In this document: positions 1 to 9,485 of the stretch, piece by piece
Numbering within the stretch: position 1 is the stretch's first letter
Layout of the letters: every line of letters begins with the position of its first letter
Origin: Leptolyngbyaceae cyanobacterium SM1_3_5
GTDB lineage: Bacteria > Cyanobacteriota > Cyanobacteriia > Elainellales > Elainellaceae
Direction of reading: 5' to 3'
DNA: 24,898 nucleotides
NCBI GenBank assembly: GCA_012031475.1
Contig: JAAUTJ010000009.1
Coordinates: 1 to 24,898, forward strand
Notes under the pieces: generated by a model
What the model saw: the letters and a program-made list of their open reading frames with translations, nothing else
Database searches by the model: none
Told to the model about the DNA's origin: nothing
Translations under genes and position numbers: made by a program

Positions 1-1
1 T

Positions 2-133
2 CCCGCCGACATCTACAAAACTGCCGAGTTTTGCTCAATGTGCGGCCCCAAGTTCTGCCCGATGCAAACCAAAGTCGATGCCGATGCTTTGACGGAACTG
101 GAGAAGTTTTTGGCTCAGGCTCCGGTCGGCTAA
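2..133 (+). CDS. thiC: Phosphomethylpyrimidine synthase ThiC, C-terminal end (partial)
   Basis: Only the last 43 residues are present; the gene begins before the window. The fragment contains [11 protein letters not shown], the CX2CX4C motif by which ThiC binds the [4Fe-4S] cluster used in its radical-SAM chemistry. ThiC converts aminoimidazole ribotide to the HMP phosphate moiety of thiamin in the cytoplasm. The motif lies near the C-terminus as usual for the family, followed by a short helical tail ending in QAPVG. A terminator-like hairpin follows 18 bases after the stop. The motif is diagnostic, so identity is confident despite the small fragment. An upstream TPP riboswitch cannot be assessed because the 5' end is outside the window. 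Confidence 0.93.
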
Positions 134-151
134 GGGGTTTGGATGGATTGA

Positions 152-188
152 ACGGGGTGCGGGTCGATCGACTGGTGCCCCGTTTTTT
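152..188 (+). terminator. Rho-independent terminator after thiC
   Basis: ACGGGG pairs with CCCCGT. GU pairs and an inner self-complementary GTCGATCGAC extend the stem. A run of six T residues follows. It lies directly downstream of the thiC stop, and the next gene is on the opposite strand, so it fits a transcription terminator. Confidence 0.7.
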
Positions 189-278
189 ATGTCTGCAATA
201 ATCGCTTCTCCCACAGGAAAAAGGGGCGAGGAGAGGACGGGAAAAGCTTTCGCGCCCCACTCGATCGCCCCACCAAAC

Positions 279-1033
279 CTAATCCGCGTAGTTGCGAACA
301 GGTGCAGTCGCGGGAAACCGGATTGCCTCAACCAAGCTCCGCACAACAGCGACCATCGCAACTTCACTGTTTAGCTGATTGACGGCAGAACCGACCCCGA
401 TGCCGGATGCACCAGCGGCGATCGCCAGTCCCGCCGTCACGCTCGACAGGCCAGAGGCGCACAGAACCGGAATCGACACGGCTCTAGAGATTTCGTAGGC
501 AGCGGCCAAGGTGGGAGCGGCTTTTTCGATCAGGCCGAGCGTTCCGGCGTGGGTAGGCGCACTGCTGGTTCCGCCCTCGGTTTGAATCAGGTTGGCTCCG
601 GCTTTGACGAGTTGTTCTGCGAGTTGAACTTGGCGATCGAGCGTCAAAATATGCGGCACGGTGACGGACAGCATGACGTGGGGCAGGAGCGATCGCGTTT
701 CTGCGGTCAGCGCCAAAACTTCTGCGGCTTCAAAGCGGCGTCCCTGCGCGTAGAACGCATCAAAGTTGCCAATTTCGATCAGGTCGGCTCCGGCTGCAAC
801 AGCGGCGACAAACTCGGCTGGCTCAACGGCAGAGACGCAGATCGGCAGGTTGGTGAGTGATTTGCTAGCTTGACCAGAGTGGGATCGGCGGCGATGTCGA
901 TGAACGTGGCTCCGCCCTGATCGGCAGCGCGAACGACGGCAGCGACGCGATCGGAATCGAAATTCGTCAGACCGCTGATGATTTTAACGGCGGTTTTTTG
1001 AGCGATCGCGGTTTGTAAAAGATGGAGAGTCAT
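279..1033 (-). CDS. ycf23: Ycf23/DUF561 family TIM-barrel protein (one frameshift)
   Basis: The protein matches the Ycf23 / DUF561 family found in cyanobacteria and plastid genomes of some algae. It is predicted to be a cytoplasmic TIM barrel of unknown reaction. The start MTLHLLQ leads into KIISGLTNFD and a GGATFIDIAADP segment. After the break comes NLPICVSAVEP, then AGADLIEIGNFDAFYAQGRR, and later LCASGLSSVTA with the phosphate-binding-like GASGIGVGSAVNQL. The frame breaks near 862-880, after VKLA. Shifting one base gives an uninterrupted continuation, about 250 residues in total, which is the normal family length. The earlier in-frame ATG at 1063 adds ten residues that I do not recognise, so I chose the ATG at 1033. 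Function beyond family membership is unknown. Confidence 0.85.
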
Positions 1034-1078
1034 GGGTGATTGTTTGAGCCAAATTGCCAGCATTCATTTTATAGCTAG

Positions 1079-1098
1079 AGACGCGAGATCTCGCGTCT
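1079..1098. repeat. 20-bp perfect palindrome
   Basis: AGACGCGAGATCTCGCGTCT is perfectly self-complementary. It resembles the GAGACGCGA...TCGCGTCTC palindromic repeats that I recall being scattered through filamentous cyanobacterial genomes. It lies about 45 bases upstream of the ycf23 start, in a 267-base gap between divergent genes. It could form a hairpin in the ycf23 leader, but no T-run suggests a terminator. Confidence 0.5.
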
Positions 1099-1300
1099 GT
1101 ACCGGGGAGGGGATGAGCCTCCTGCCTTTTCGCGATCGATCGCCCTGATTTGAAAGCCGTATGTGACAATGGAGCCATCGCAAATCTGTAGCTTCAGCTA
1201 GAAGCGCCGTCTATGTCGGGCTGATGTTTTCAAGAACGGATATTTTCGATACAAATTTCACGCGCAGATTTGCGACAAGATAAGTAGTTCACCTGTTGCC

Positions 1301-1513
1301 ATGCCGACCTCCCAACACCCAATTTCCAATGACGTTTTGCTGAGTCTTGCCACTGCACCGCTGCTAATCGGCTTGCTAGCGGGAAAAACGATCGCCAACC
1401 TCGTCAAATCCGCCAGCGAAGCGAGTGAAGAAATCCTGCGGGCGATCGCCTGCCGTTTCTCGATGCGCCGGATTCCGATCGTTTTTGATTGCCGCCTCAT
1501 GGACTTCAATTAG
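1301..1513 (+). CDS. Small conserved cyanobacterial hypothetical protein (probable C-terminal frameshift)
   Basis: As read this is a 70-residue protein beginning MPTSQHPISNDVLLSLATAP. It has a hydrophobic stretch (LLIGLLAGKTIANLV) followed by a KSASEASEEILR helix. I recall the opening as a conserved small cyanobacterial protein without assigned function. After EILR the reading frame turns basic and unlike the rest. Adding one G to the GGG run at about 1440-1442 restores a shorter, plausible tail, GDRLPFLDAPDSDRF, with a stop at 1488. The true protein is therefore probably about 63 residues. It could be peripheral to membranes. No function is claimed. Confidence 0.6.
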   Translation: MPTSQHPISNDVLLSLATAPLLIGLLAGKTIANLVKSASEASEEILRAIACRFSMRRIPIVFDCRLMDFN

Positions 1514-1581
1514 CGGCTTAATGTGTCCCCCCAAATTGCTCAAACCCTTTCATCTACGCATACTTTTGTCAGGACAGATTC

Positions 1582-4500
1582 ATGAGTTCTAGCCTCCACT
1601 CGTCCGATGAAGCATTTCTTTCTGACACGGCGATCGAGAAAGAATCGGCTGAAGATTTTTCGACCGCTGCATCTGATCTGTTCCTGCGTCATCGCTTAAA
1701 AGTTGTTGAAGATTTGTGGGAAGCCGTTTTGCTGCAAGAGTGCGGCCAGTCGCTCGTCGATTTGCTCAAGCAGTTGCGATCGCTCTCCTCGCCGGAAGGC
1801 CAAGCGCCAGACTCGATCGAAAACGAAGCCGTCAAGCTAATCGAAAATCTTGATCTCAATGAAGCGATTCGCGCCGCCCGTGCCTTTGCGCTTTATTTTC
1901 AGCTCATCAATATTGTCGAGCAGCACTACGAACAGCGCGGCCAGCAGCAGCAATATCGCGCCGCCTATGAAGCCGCCAGCGACATGAATCCGATCGAGCA
2001 GATGATGTTCTCCTCGGATGTTGAACCGCAGGGCAGCGGCCTTCAGGTCGATATGCTGGAAAAAGCCTGCACAATCCGCCCCGTCGCGAAGCCGGAACGT
2101 TTCACACGCTCTTCCTAAGCTGGCACATCTCAACGTGCCGCCCGGACAAATTCAAAATCTGATCGACAACCTCGACATCCGCCTCGTCTTTACCGCCCAC
2201 CCGACCGAAATCGTTCGCCACACGATTCGCGACAAGCAGCGGCGGATGGCGAAAATTCTGCGGCAGCTCGATCAGGCAGAGGAGAGCTTGCGAGCGATCG
2301 GCCTCTCCACATCTTGGGAAATCGAAGCGCTGCAAGACCAGCTAAACTGAGGAATTCGCCTGTGGTGGCGCACGGACGAACTGCACCAGTTCAAGCCGAC
2401 GTTTGGATGAAGTTGACTACACGCTGCACTATTTCCAGGAAGTGCTGTTCGACGCGATCCCTGAGCTTTACTATCGGCTGAAGCGATCGCTGCAAACCAC
2501 CTTTCCTCGTTTGCGTCCGCCCCGCCACAACTTCTGCAAGTTCGGCTCTTGGGTCGGCAGCGATCGCGACGGCAATCCGTCTGTGACGCCGGAAGTGACC
2601 TGGAAAACCGCCTGCTATCAGCGCAATCTGGTCGTCGGCAAATACATCAATTCGGTCAAGCATCTCTCAGATCTGCTCAGCCTTTCGCTGCACTGGAGCG
2701 ACGTGCTGCCGGAACTGCTCGAATCGCTCGAACAGCAGCAGATGCAGATGCCCGACATCTACGAGCAGCACGCGATCCGCTTTCGCCAAGAACCGTATCG
2801 CCTCAAACTGGCCTACATTCAAAAGCGGCTGGAGAATACGCACGATCGCAGCCAGCAGCTTTTCCGGGGCGACATTTTGCAGGAATCGATCGATCCCAAT
2901 CCCACCACGTATTTTGCATCGGGCAAAGATTTTCTGGCCGAACTGCGGCTGATTCAGCGCAGCCTCGAAGAAACCGGATTAAGCTGCAAAGAGCTTGACA
3001 AGCTGATCTGTCAGGTGGAAATTTTCGGCTTTAATCTGGCTCATCTCGATGTTCGCCAAGAAAGCACGCGCCACTCGGACACGCTCAACGAAGTGGCCGA
3101 ATATCTGCAAATTCTCCACAAGCCGTACAACGATCTGAGCGAAGAGGAGCGATCGCTCTGGCTGGCAACTGAACTGCAAACCCGCCGCCCCTTAATTCCG
3201 ACCGAGCTACATTTTTCAGACAAGATCAACGAGGCGATCGAAACCTTCCGCATGGTGCGCCGCCTCCACCAAGAGTTTGGCGAAGAAATCTGCCAAACCT
3301 ACGTGATCAGCATGAGCAACTACAGCAGCGATCTCCTAGAAGTGCTGCTGCTGGCAAAAGAAGCCGGACTTTACGATCCGGCAACCGGAACTAGCGCGAT
3401 TCATGTCGTGCCGCTGTTTGAAACGGTCGAAGACCTGAAACGCGCTCCGGCTGTGATGCGCCATCTGTTTGAACTGCCGCTCTATCGCGCCTATCTGTCC
3501 GGCGGCTATTCCGGCGGATCGGAGCCAGCGCTGCAAGAAATCATGCTGGGCTACTCGGACAGCAACAAGGATTCCGGCTTCCTGAGCAGCAATTGGGAAA
3601 TTCACAAAGCCCAGCAAGCCCTCCAGCAGCTAGCCGACGAATTTGGAATTGCCCTGCGGATCTTTCACGGTCGCGGCGGGTCGGTCGGTCGCGGCGGCGG
3701 CCCCGCTTATGAAGCGATTCTCGCTCAGCCCGGACGCAGCATCAGCGGTCGCATCAAGATCACCGAACAAGGTGAAGTTCTCGCCTCGAAGTACAACCTG
3801 CCGGAACTGGCGCTGTACAACCTGGAGACGATCGCCTCTGCCGTCATCCAAGCCAGCGTCCTCCGCAACGGCTTCGACGACATTTTGCCTTGGCATCAGG
3901 TGATGGAAGAACTGGCAGCGCGATCGCGCCAGCACTACCGCTCCTTAATCTACGAACAGCCCGACTTTATCGATTTCTTCCATCAGGTCACACCGATCGA
4001 CGAAATCAGCCAGCTTCAAATCAGTTCGCGTCCCGCCCGTCGCAGCGGCGGCAAACGAGAACTCTCTGGCCTGAGAGCAATTCCCTGGGTGTTTAGCTGG
4101 ACGCAAACGCGCTTCTTGCTGCCCTCGTGGTACGGAGTCGGCACGGCGATTCAGGCATTCCTGGACGAAGATCCCGAAGAAAATCTAAAGCTGCTGCGCT
4201 ACTTCTACTACAAGTGGCCGTTCTTCAAAATGGCGATCTCCAAGTGCGAAATGACGCTCTCGAAAGTCGATTTGCAAATCGCTAATCACTACGTCCGCGA
4301 ACTGACACCGCCTGAAGATGTCGATCGCTTCGATCGCCTGTTCCAGCAAATCTCCGACGAATTCCACCTCACCCGCGATCTCGTCCTGACGATCACCGGA
4401 CACACGCGCCTCTTGGATGGCGACCCGGACTTGCAGCGATCGGTTCAGCTTCGCAACGGCACGATCGTTCCCTTGGGCTTCCTGCAAGTTTCGCTCCTGA

Positions 4501-4631
4501 AGCGACTGCGGCAGCACAAATCGAGTGCAGCAACGGGCGTGGTGCGATCGCGCTACAGTCGCGGTGAACTTTTGCGCGGCGCACTGCTGACGATCAACGG
4601 CATCGCGGCAGGAATGCGGAATACAGGCTGA
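1582..4631 (+). CDS. ppc: Phosphoenolpyruvate carboxylase (several frameshifts)
   Basis: PEP carboxylase adds bicarbonate to PEP to form oxaloacetate, the anaplerotic C4 entry in cyanobacteria. The reconstructed protein is about 1017 residues, typical of cyanobacterial PEPC. It starts MSSSLHSSDEAF, about ten bases after an AGGACAG ribosome site. Key motifs are FTAHPTEIVRHTIRDKQR (catalytic His), FHGRGGSVGRGGGP (catalytic His and glycine loop), EVLASKYNLPELALYNLE, and the invariant C-terminal RNTG. The frame breaks at about 2068, at about 2114, at a compensating pair at about 2345-2356 that leaves an in-frame TGA, and at about 2402. The intact remainder runs from 2403. Conserved residues continue on both sides of every break, so sequencing or assembly error is more likely than gene loss. 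Confidence 0.93.
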
Positions 4632-4634
4632 TCG

Positions 4635-4673
4635 GCGTGAAATGTACAGCGTGAAATGTACAGCGTGAAAGTG
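4635..4673. repeat. Short tandem repeat after ppc
   Basis: GCGTGAAATGTACA occurs twice in direct tandem (4635-4648 and 4649-4662). A partial third unit, GCGTGAAAGTG, follows. It sits four bases after the ppc stop. No hairpin with a T-run is evident, so it looks like a simple local duplication. Confidence 0.7.
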
Positions 4674-4749
4674 TTGCAGTCGTCATGGCCTCGACACTTT
4701 CGTTTCACGAGCAAATGCTAGAACTGAATTACTTCCAAAAGGTGGTTCC

Positions 4750-5346
4750 ATGAGCAGCGGTGAAATGAAATCGATCGCCCGTGAGTTCAAGCTGCATGTT
4801 GCGATTATTGGCGGCCTGGTTGCCCTAGCTTGGGCGATCGAAATTGTCGATCTGTTTTTGGGTGGCTGGCTGAATCGGTTCGGAATTCTCCCGCGCAACG
4901 CGATCGGACTGCGCGGCATTTTGTTGGCTCCGCTGCTGCACGGCGGCATTCCGCATCTGATCGGCAACACGATTCCGTTCATCATTTTGGGCTGGCTCGT
5001 CATGCTCAGGCGGACAAGTGATTTCTTTGTGGTGACGGCGATCGTTGCCTTGCTGGGCGGCTTGGGAACCTGGCTGTTTGGCGCACCCGCCACTCACATC
5101 GGTGCCAGCGGCGTCATTTTTGGCTACTTTGGCTTTTTGATTGCACGAGGCTATTTTGAGCGGAGTTTTGTGGCGATCGGATTTTCCGTCCTCGTCGCGA
5201 TTCTCTACGGCGGCATGATTTGGGGCGTTCTCCCCGGACAATACGGCATTTCCTGGGAAGGCCACCTCTTCGGCTTTTTGGGCGGCATCTTCACCGCGAG
5301 ATTGATCGGCAAACGTCCAGCCGCGATCGATAAATACCCGCTTTAA
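4750..5346 (+). CDS. Rhomboid family intramembrane serine protease
   Basis: This intact 198-residue membrane protein has about six hydrophobic segments. It carries the rhomboid signature: HLIGN (His69, Asn73) in an early loop/helix, the nucleophile motif GASG with Ser120, and the catalytic histidine His172 in GHLFGF. Rhomboids cleave single-pass membrane substrates within or near the bilayer, here presumably in the plasma or thylakoid membrane. The start is supported by AAGGTGG a few bases upstream of the ATG. Length is typical of the minimal bacterial six-helix form. The gene lies about 120 bases after ppc with no obvious functional link. The substrate is unknown. The catalytic dyad is complete, so it is probably active. 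Confidence 0.9.
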   Translation: MSSGEMKSIAREFKLHVAIIGGLVALAWAIEIVDLFLGGWLNRFGILPRNAIGLRGILLAPLLHGGIPHLIGNTIPFIILGWLVMLRRTSDFFVVTAIVALLGGLGTWLFGAPATHIGASGVIFGYFGFLIARGYFERSFVAIGFSVLVAILYGGMIWGVLPGQYGISWEGHLFGFLGGIFTARLIGKRPAAIDKYPL

Positions 5347-5355
5347 TCGGCAGGT

Positions 5356-5907
5356 TCATGGTAGGCCAAACTTGGAGAGGCAAGAGTGAAATGCAAGTTG
5401 CCTGACATTGCCATTTGTCCGCTCTAAGGCGCTACGGTTTGTCTTTGCCAGGAGATGTTGCAATATTTCAGGGGGCGATCGAGTTCGTAGCCGCCTCAAC
5501 CATCGCGATTCCAGCACTGGTAAGCCGTTTTGCCTTCAGTACTGACCACCCACTCAATTGACGCATCAGTGTGTTTGCCCGTGCGTGTTGTCAAAATTAA
5601 TCCGTTCAAATCCGCTAGACTTAAAGAAATTCAACAGTTTCCTGCTGATTCTTCTGGGCAGCATTGCTGATGCGGCTAGTCCCGCGCCGACTCCTTTGCT
5701 ATGAGCTTTTAGCACCTGTTGAACCTGCTCAGAACGCACTTGTCTCCCGTCGTGACCAGTAGTAGAGGGTGGCAAAATTTCCAAAAAGGTTTGCTTGGGA
5801 CAGGTTTGTTTGGGACAGGTTTGTTTGGGACATGGGCAATGTTGATGTCCGTTCAACACATTGCCATGTTGATGCGTCTTTAGATACCTCCAGGGCGGAC
5901 ATTTCAT
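5356..5907 (-). pseudogene. Degenerate IS1-like transposase
   Basis: The minus strand encodes a decayed transposase in several frames. The N-terminus starts MKCPPWRYLK and keeps a cysteine-rich zinc-finger-like region. A segment RSEQVQQVLKAHSKGVG resembles the helix-turn-helix part. Later come RDG-stop-GGYE and, in a shifted frame, PPEILQHLLAKTNRSALERTNG. The last resembles the GWGGYE...LERTNG C-terminus of IS1 InsB-type transposases. There is an internal stop (near 5492) and at least one frameshift, and the final QNKFGK-like part is shortened to SKFGLP. I could not identify terminal inverted repeats or a target duplication. Family assignment rests on the C-terminal motifs; the middle matches poorly. 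Confidence 0.55.
5788..5832. repeat. Three tandem 15-bp repeats inside the transposase remnant
   Basis: GGTTTGYTTGGGACA is repeated three times without spacing (5788-5802, 5803-5817, 5818-5832). The first unit differs by one base. On the minus strand it encodes three CPKQT units within the zinc-finger region of the transposase remnant. The length of exactly five codons keeps the frame. Confidence 0.85.
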
Positions 5908-6224
5908 TGTCCGTGAGGAAGGGAGAATTGCTTCTACTCTATTTTGAGTCAACCGATCGCCTGTACTTTGCAGCACCACAAAATCCGCATTGAATCAGGA
6001 TTTGCACACTCTTCATCTTGTCTTCTCTATTAGCCTGACCTGTCAGGGTATCCTTTCACTGACTGCCTCAGTTGCAGAGGATTCTCAAAAATTTTGCATC
6101 TAGACAAATTCCGCTGAATGGCGAATGGCAAGACGCCTGTGCGATCGCTGATGATTGCAGTATGTAACTCTTGACTCGATCGTTTTCTGCCACCTGATTC
6201 TAAGTTCGTTGTTGCCGGAAGATC
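5908..6224. other. Noncoding upstream region of the hybrid kinase
   Basis: About 320 bases between the transposase remnant and the kinase start. No convincing reading frame is present. A small hairpin, CGGACA-TTTCAT-TGTCCG, lies at its left edge. A TTGACT followed by AT-rich sequence at about 6170-6200 could hold the kinase promoter, but no clear -10 element at proper spacing was found. Confidence 0.4.
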
Positions 6225-9200
6225 ATGCTGGAACTACTTCAGAATTTATTGTCCCCGACTCAATACATCCCGCACGGGCACTGCTATCTGTGGCAGACGC
6301 CGCTGGTCGGGCTGCATGTCCTCAGTGATGCGCTGGTGCGATCGCCTACTTTTCGATTCCGGTCATGCTGTTTTACTTTGTGCGGAAGCGGTCAGATATG
6401 CCGTTTTCCCAAGTGTTCATCATGTTTGGAGCATTCATCATCCTCTGCGGAACCGGACATCTCCTCGATATTTGGACGCTGTGGTATCCGGCCTATTGGG
6501 TTTCCGGGGTTGAACGGGCGCTCACGGCTCTGGTGTCTTGCTACACTGCTTTGCAACTGGTCGAACTTCTGCCGCAGTTCCTTTCGCTCAAAAGTCCGCA
6601 GCAGCTTGAAATCATCAATCAGGAATTAGAAAAGCAAATTGCCGAACGGCAACGCACCGAAGAAGCGCTGCAAGCGATCGTAGCGGGAACTGCTTCTGTC
6701 ACCGGACAAGACTTTTTTCCCGCTTTGGTTGAAAATTTGGCGATCGCGCTGGATGTGCCTTATGTGATCGTTTCTGAAAAAGCAAACGACTCCCTCACCT
6801 GGCTGCGGACGCTGGCGTTTTGGTCGGGCGATCGATTGGCCGAAGACTTTGAGCATGAGTTGGCGGGCAGTCCCTGCGAATGTGTCATGAAAACGGGGCA
6901 GCTTCAGGTCTACCCAGCGAACCTACAGCAAGCCTTTCCCGATTTTCCCTTCCTGAAAGCACTGGCGGCAGAAAGCTACATCGGCGTACCGCTGCTGGAT
7001 GCTGAGCAGCAAGTGATTGGCAACTTGTGTATTATCGATGTCAAACCGCTTCAGTTGAACGAACAGTCGCCAGCGTTGATGCGCGTATTTGCGGCTCGTG
7101 CTGCGACCGAAGTGCAGCGTAAATGGGCAGAAGAAGAAAAACGCCGCGCCTATGAAGAACTTGAATTTCGAGTCGAAGAACGAACCGCAGAACTCGTCAC
7201 TGCAAACGCTGCCTTAGAAAGTGAAATTGTCGATCGAATTGCGGTAGAGGAAGCTTTAAAGCAAAGCCAAGAACAATTTTTCAAAGCGTTTCATTCCAAT
7301 CCGATCGCTTGCTCAATTTCGGCTTTTGAAACCGGATGTTTTTTAGATGCAAACACCAGCTTTTTAAATTTGTTTGGCTACAGTCGTGAAGAGGTAATCA
7401 ACCACACCTCAAGCGAGCTAGGCATTTGGGCAAATCGAGCCGATCGCGACCACCTGATTCAGCAATTGCACCACCAGCAATCCGTCCAGATTGATGCGCC
7501 TTTTCGCCTGTGTTCTGGTCAAGTCCGCGAGGGCATGGCCTCATTTGAAAAAATTGAACTGCAAGGAGAAATTTGTCTGCTGAGTATGCTGTATGACATC
7601 ACCGAGCGCAAGCAAGCCGAAGCCGAACAATTGCAGCAGATGCGGCTGGCGGCTTTGCGGGCAGATGTGGGAACGGCGATTACCGAAGCGGAATCCCTAC
7701 AGGAAATGCTGCAACGCTGCGCGATCGCACTGCATGAGCAGCTTGACGCCTCCCTCGCTCGCATCTGGACGCTCAACGACTCAGAACAGGTGCTTACGCT
7801 GCAAGCCAACGCTGGAAGATCTACCTGCGTCAACCAGAACCATCACCGCGTCCCAATCGGCCAGTTTAAGGTCGGCTGGATTGCCCAACACAAACAGCCC
7901 TACTTGACCAATCAGGTCATCACCGACCCCCTCACCAGCGATCGCGAGTGGGCAGAGCGCGAAGGAATTGTTGCCTTTGCAGGCTATCCCATGATCATTC
8001 AAGACCGACTGTTGGGTGTGATCGCAATCTTTGCCCGTTCCCCGTTGACTGAGCAGTCTCTCCAGGAGATGACTGCGATCGCCAGCGCCGTTGCGGTTGG
8101 CATCGATCGCAAACTGGCGGCGGAAGTGCTGCATCAAACCGCCGAACGCGAACGAACCGTTGCCTTGATCTTGCGCCGGATGCGCGAAACGCTCGACCTG
8201 GAAACGATCTTCCACACGACCACTTCAGAATTGCGGCAGGCTGCCCAGTGCGATCGCGTCTTGATTTACCAGTTCAATGCGGACTGGAGCGGACAGGTTG
8301 TGGCAGAGTCAGTGGCCGATCGCTGGAATGCAATTATTCCGGTTCCAACCGGAAATTCAGAGCTAGGTCAAGTGATCGATCGCGCCAACTGCATTGTCAA
8401 GCAGCTAGACGACACCGAAGTCCTAATTCGAGATACTTATTTGCAGGAAAATCAAGGCGGGCTATATCGCCAAAAATTCAACTATTGCTGCGTGAGTGAT
8501 ATTTACCAGCAAGGATTTGACGACTGCTATCTAGAATTACTCGCCACCCTGCAAGCCCGCGCCTACATCACGGTTCCCATCTTTTGCGGCAATCAGCTTT
8601 GGGGATTGCTTGCCACCTATCAAAACGGCGAACCGCGCGAATGGCAGCTTGCCGAAATTCAAATGGTCTCGCAAATTGGCAATCAGCTTGGCGTTGCCGT
8701 GCAGCAAGCTGAACTGTTCGCCCAAACGCAACATCAAGCCGCAGAACTGAAACAGGCAAAAGAAGCCGCAGATTTTGCCAATCGAGCTAAAAGCGAGTTT
8801 CTTGCCAACATGAGTCATGAACTCAGAACGCCGCTCAACGCAATTTTGGGCTTCACCCAGTTGATGCAGCAGGATTCATCCTTGGGCACGAATCATCAGC
8901 AATCGGTCAAAATTGTCAACCAGAGCGGCGAGCATCTGTTGGGATTGATCAACGACGTGCTGGAAATGTCGAAAATCGAAGCCGGACAAGTCACCCTCAA
9001 CCCAACCGAATGTGACCTGCACCAGCTTTTACAAAGTCTGGAAGACATGTTGCAGCTTAAAGCGCGATCGAAAGGATTGCAGCTTCAATTTGATTGGGAC
9101 GCAGACATCCCGCAACGGGTCAGAACTGACGAAAACAAACTGCGACAGGTGTTGATTAATCTGTTGGGAAATGCCGTCAAGTTTACGCACTCAGGCAGCG

Positions 9201-9475
9201 TCACACTGCGGCTAAAAGTACAGTCAGAGCTAACTCCCTATCTGTTAAGTGTTGAAGTTGAAGATACTGGCGTTGGAATTGCCGCAGACGAGTTAGGAGA
9301 TTTGTTTGAAGCCTTCAAGCAGACTCGCTCCGGGCAGCAATCGCAAGAAGGAACGGGTTTGGGATTGCGGATCAGCCAGCGATTTGTGCAGTTGATGGGT
9401 GGCAAAATTACTGTGCGAAGCGAACTTGGAAAAGGCAGTTGTTTTGCCTTTCAAATTCCAATTGAGCCTGTCTGA
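6225..9475 (+). CDS. Ethylene-receptor-like hybrid histidine kinase (EBD-GAF-PAS-GAF-GAF-HisKA-HATPase)
   Basis: The reconstructed protein has about 1083 residues. One frame break at about 6338 (GTGCGATCGCC, expected GTGGCGATCGCC) separates the first 38 residues. Residues 1-135 form three membrane helices of the ETR1-type ethylene-binding domain: LSDALV then AIAYFSIP, and ILCGTGHLLDIWT. Cys75 and His79 match the ETR1 Cu(I) ligands (C65/H69), and Asp35 matches ETR1 Asp25. Next come a GAF (about 150-300), a coiled coil, PAS (about 350-463), GAF (about 480-640) and a phytochrome/CBCR-like GAF (about 660-840) with Cys778. The kinase has MSHELRTP (His875), NAVKF, DTGVGIA and GTGLGL boxes. It lies at a membrane and would signal to the receivers encoded next. 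The stop at 9475 probably reflects another frameshift into the downstream receiver. Confidence 0.88.
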
Positions 9476-9485
9476 AGCTTCATCA

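Noticed and set aside
2345..2356. In-frame TGA in ppc as a recoding (selenocysteine or readthrough) site
   Set aside because: An extra A and a missing A nearby explain the stop and restore the expected EEIRLWWRTDE. There are other indels within 300 bases, and PEPC has no selenocysteine.
4635..4673. CRISPR-like or regulatory iteron array
   Set aside because: There are only two full 14-base units in direct contact without spacers, which fits a simple local duplication.
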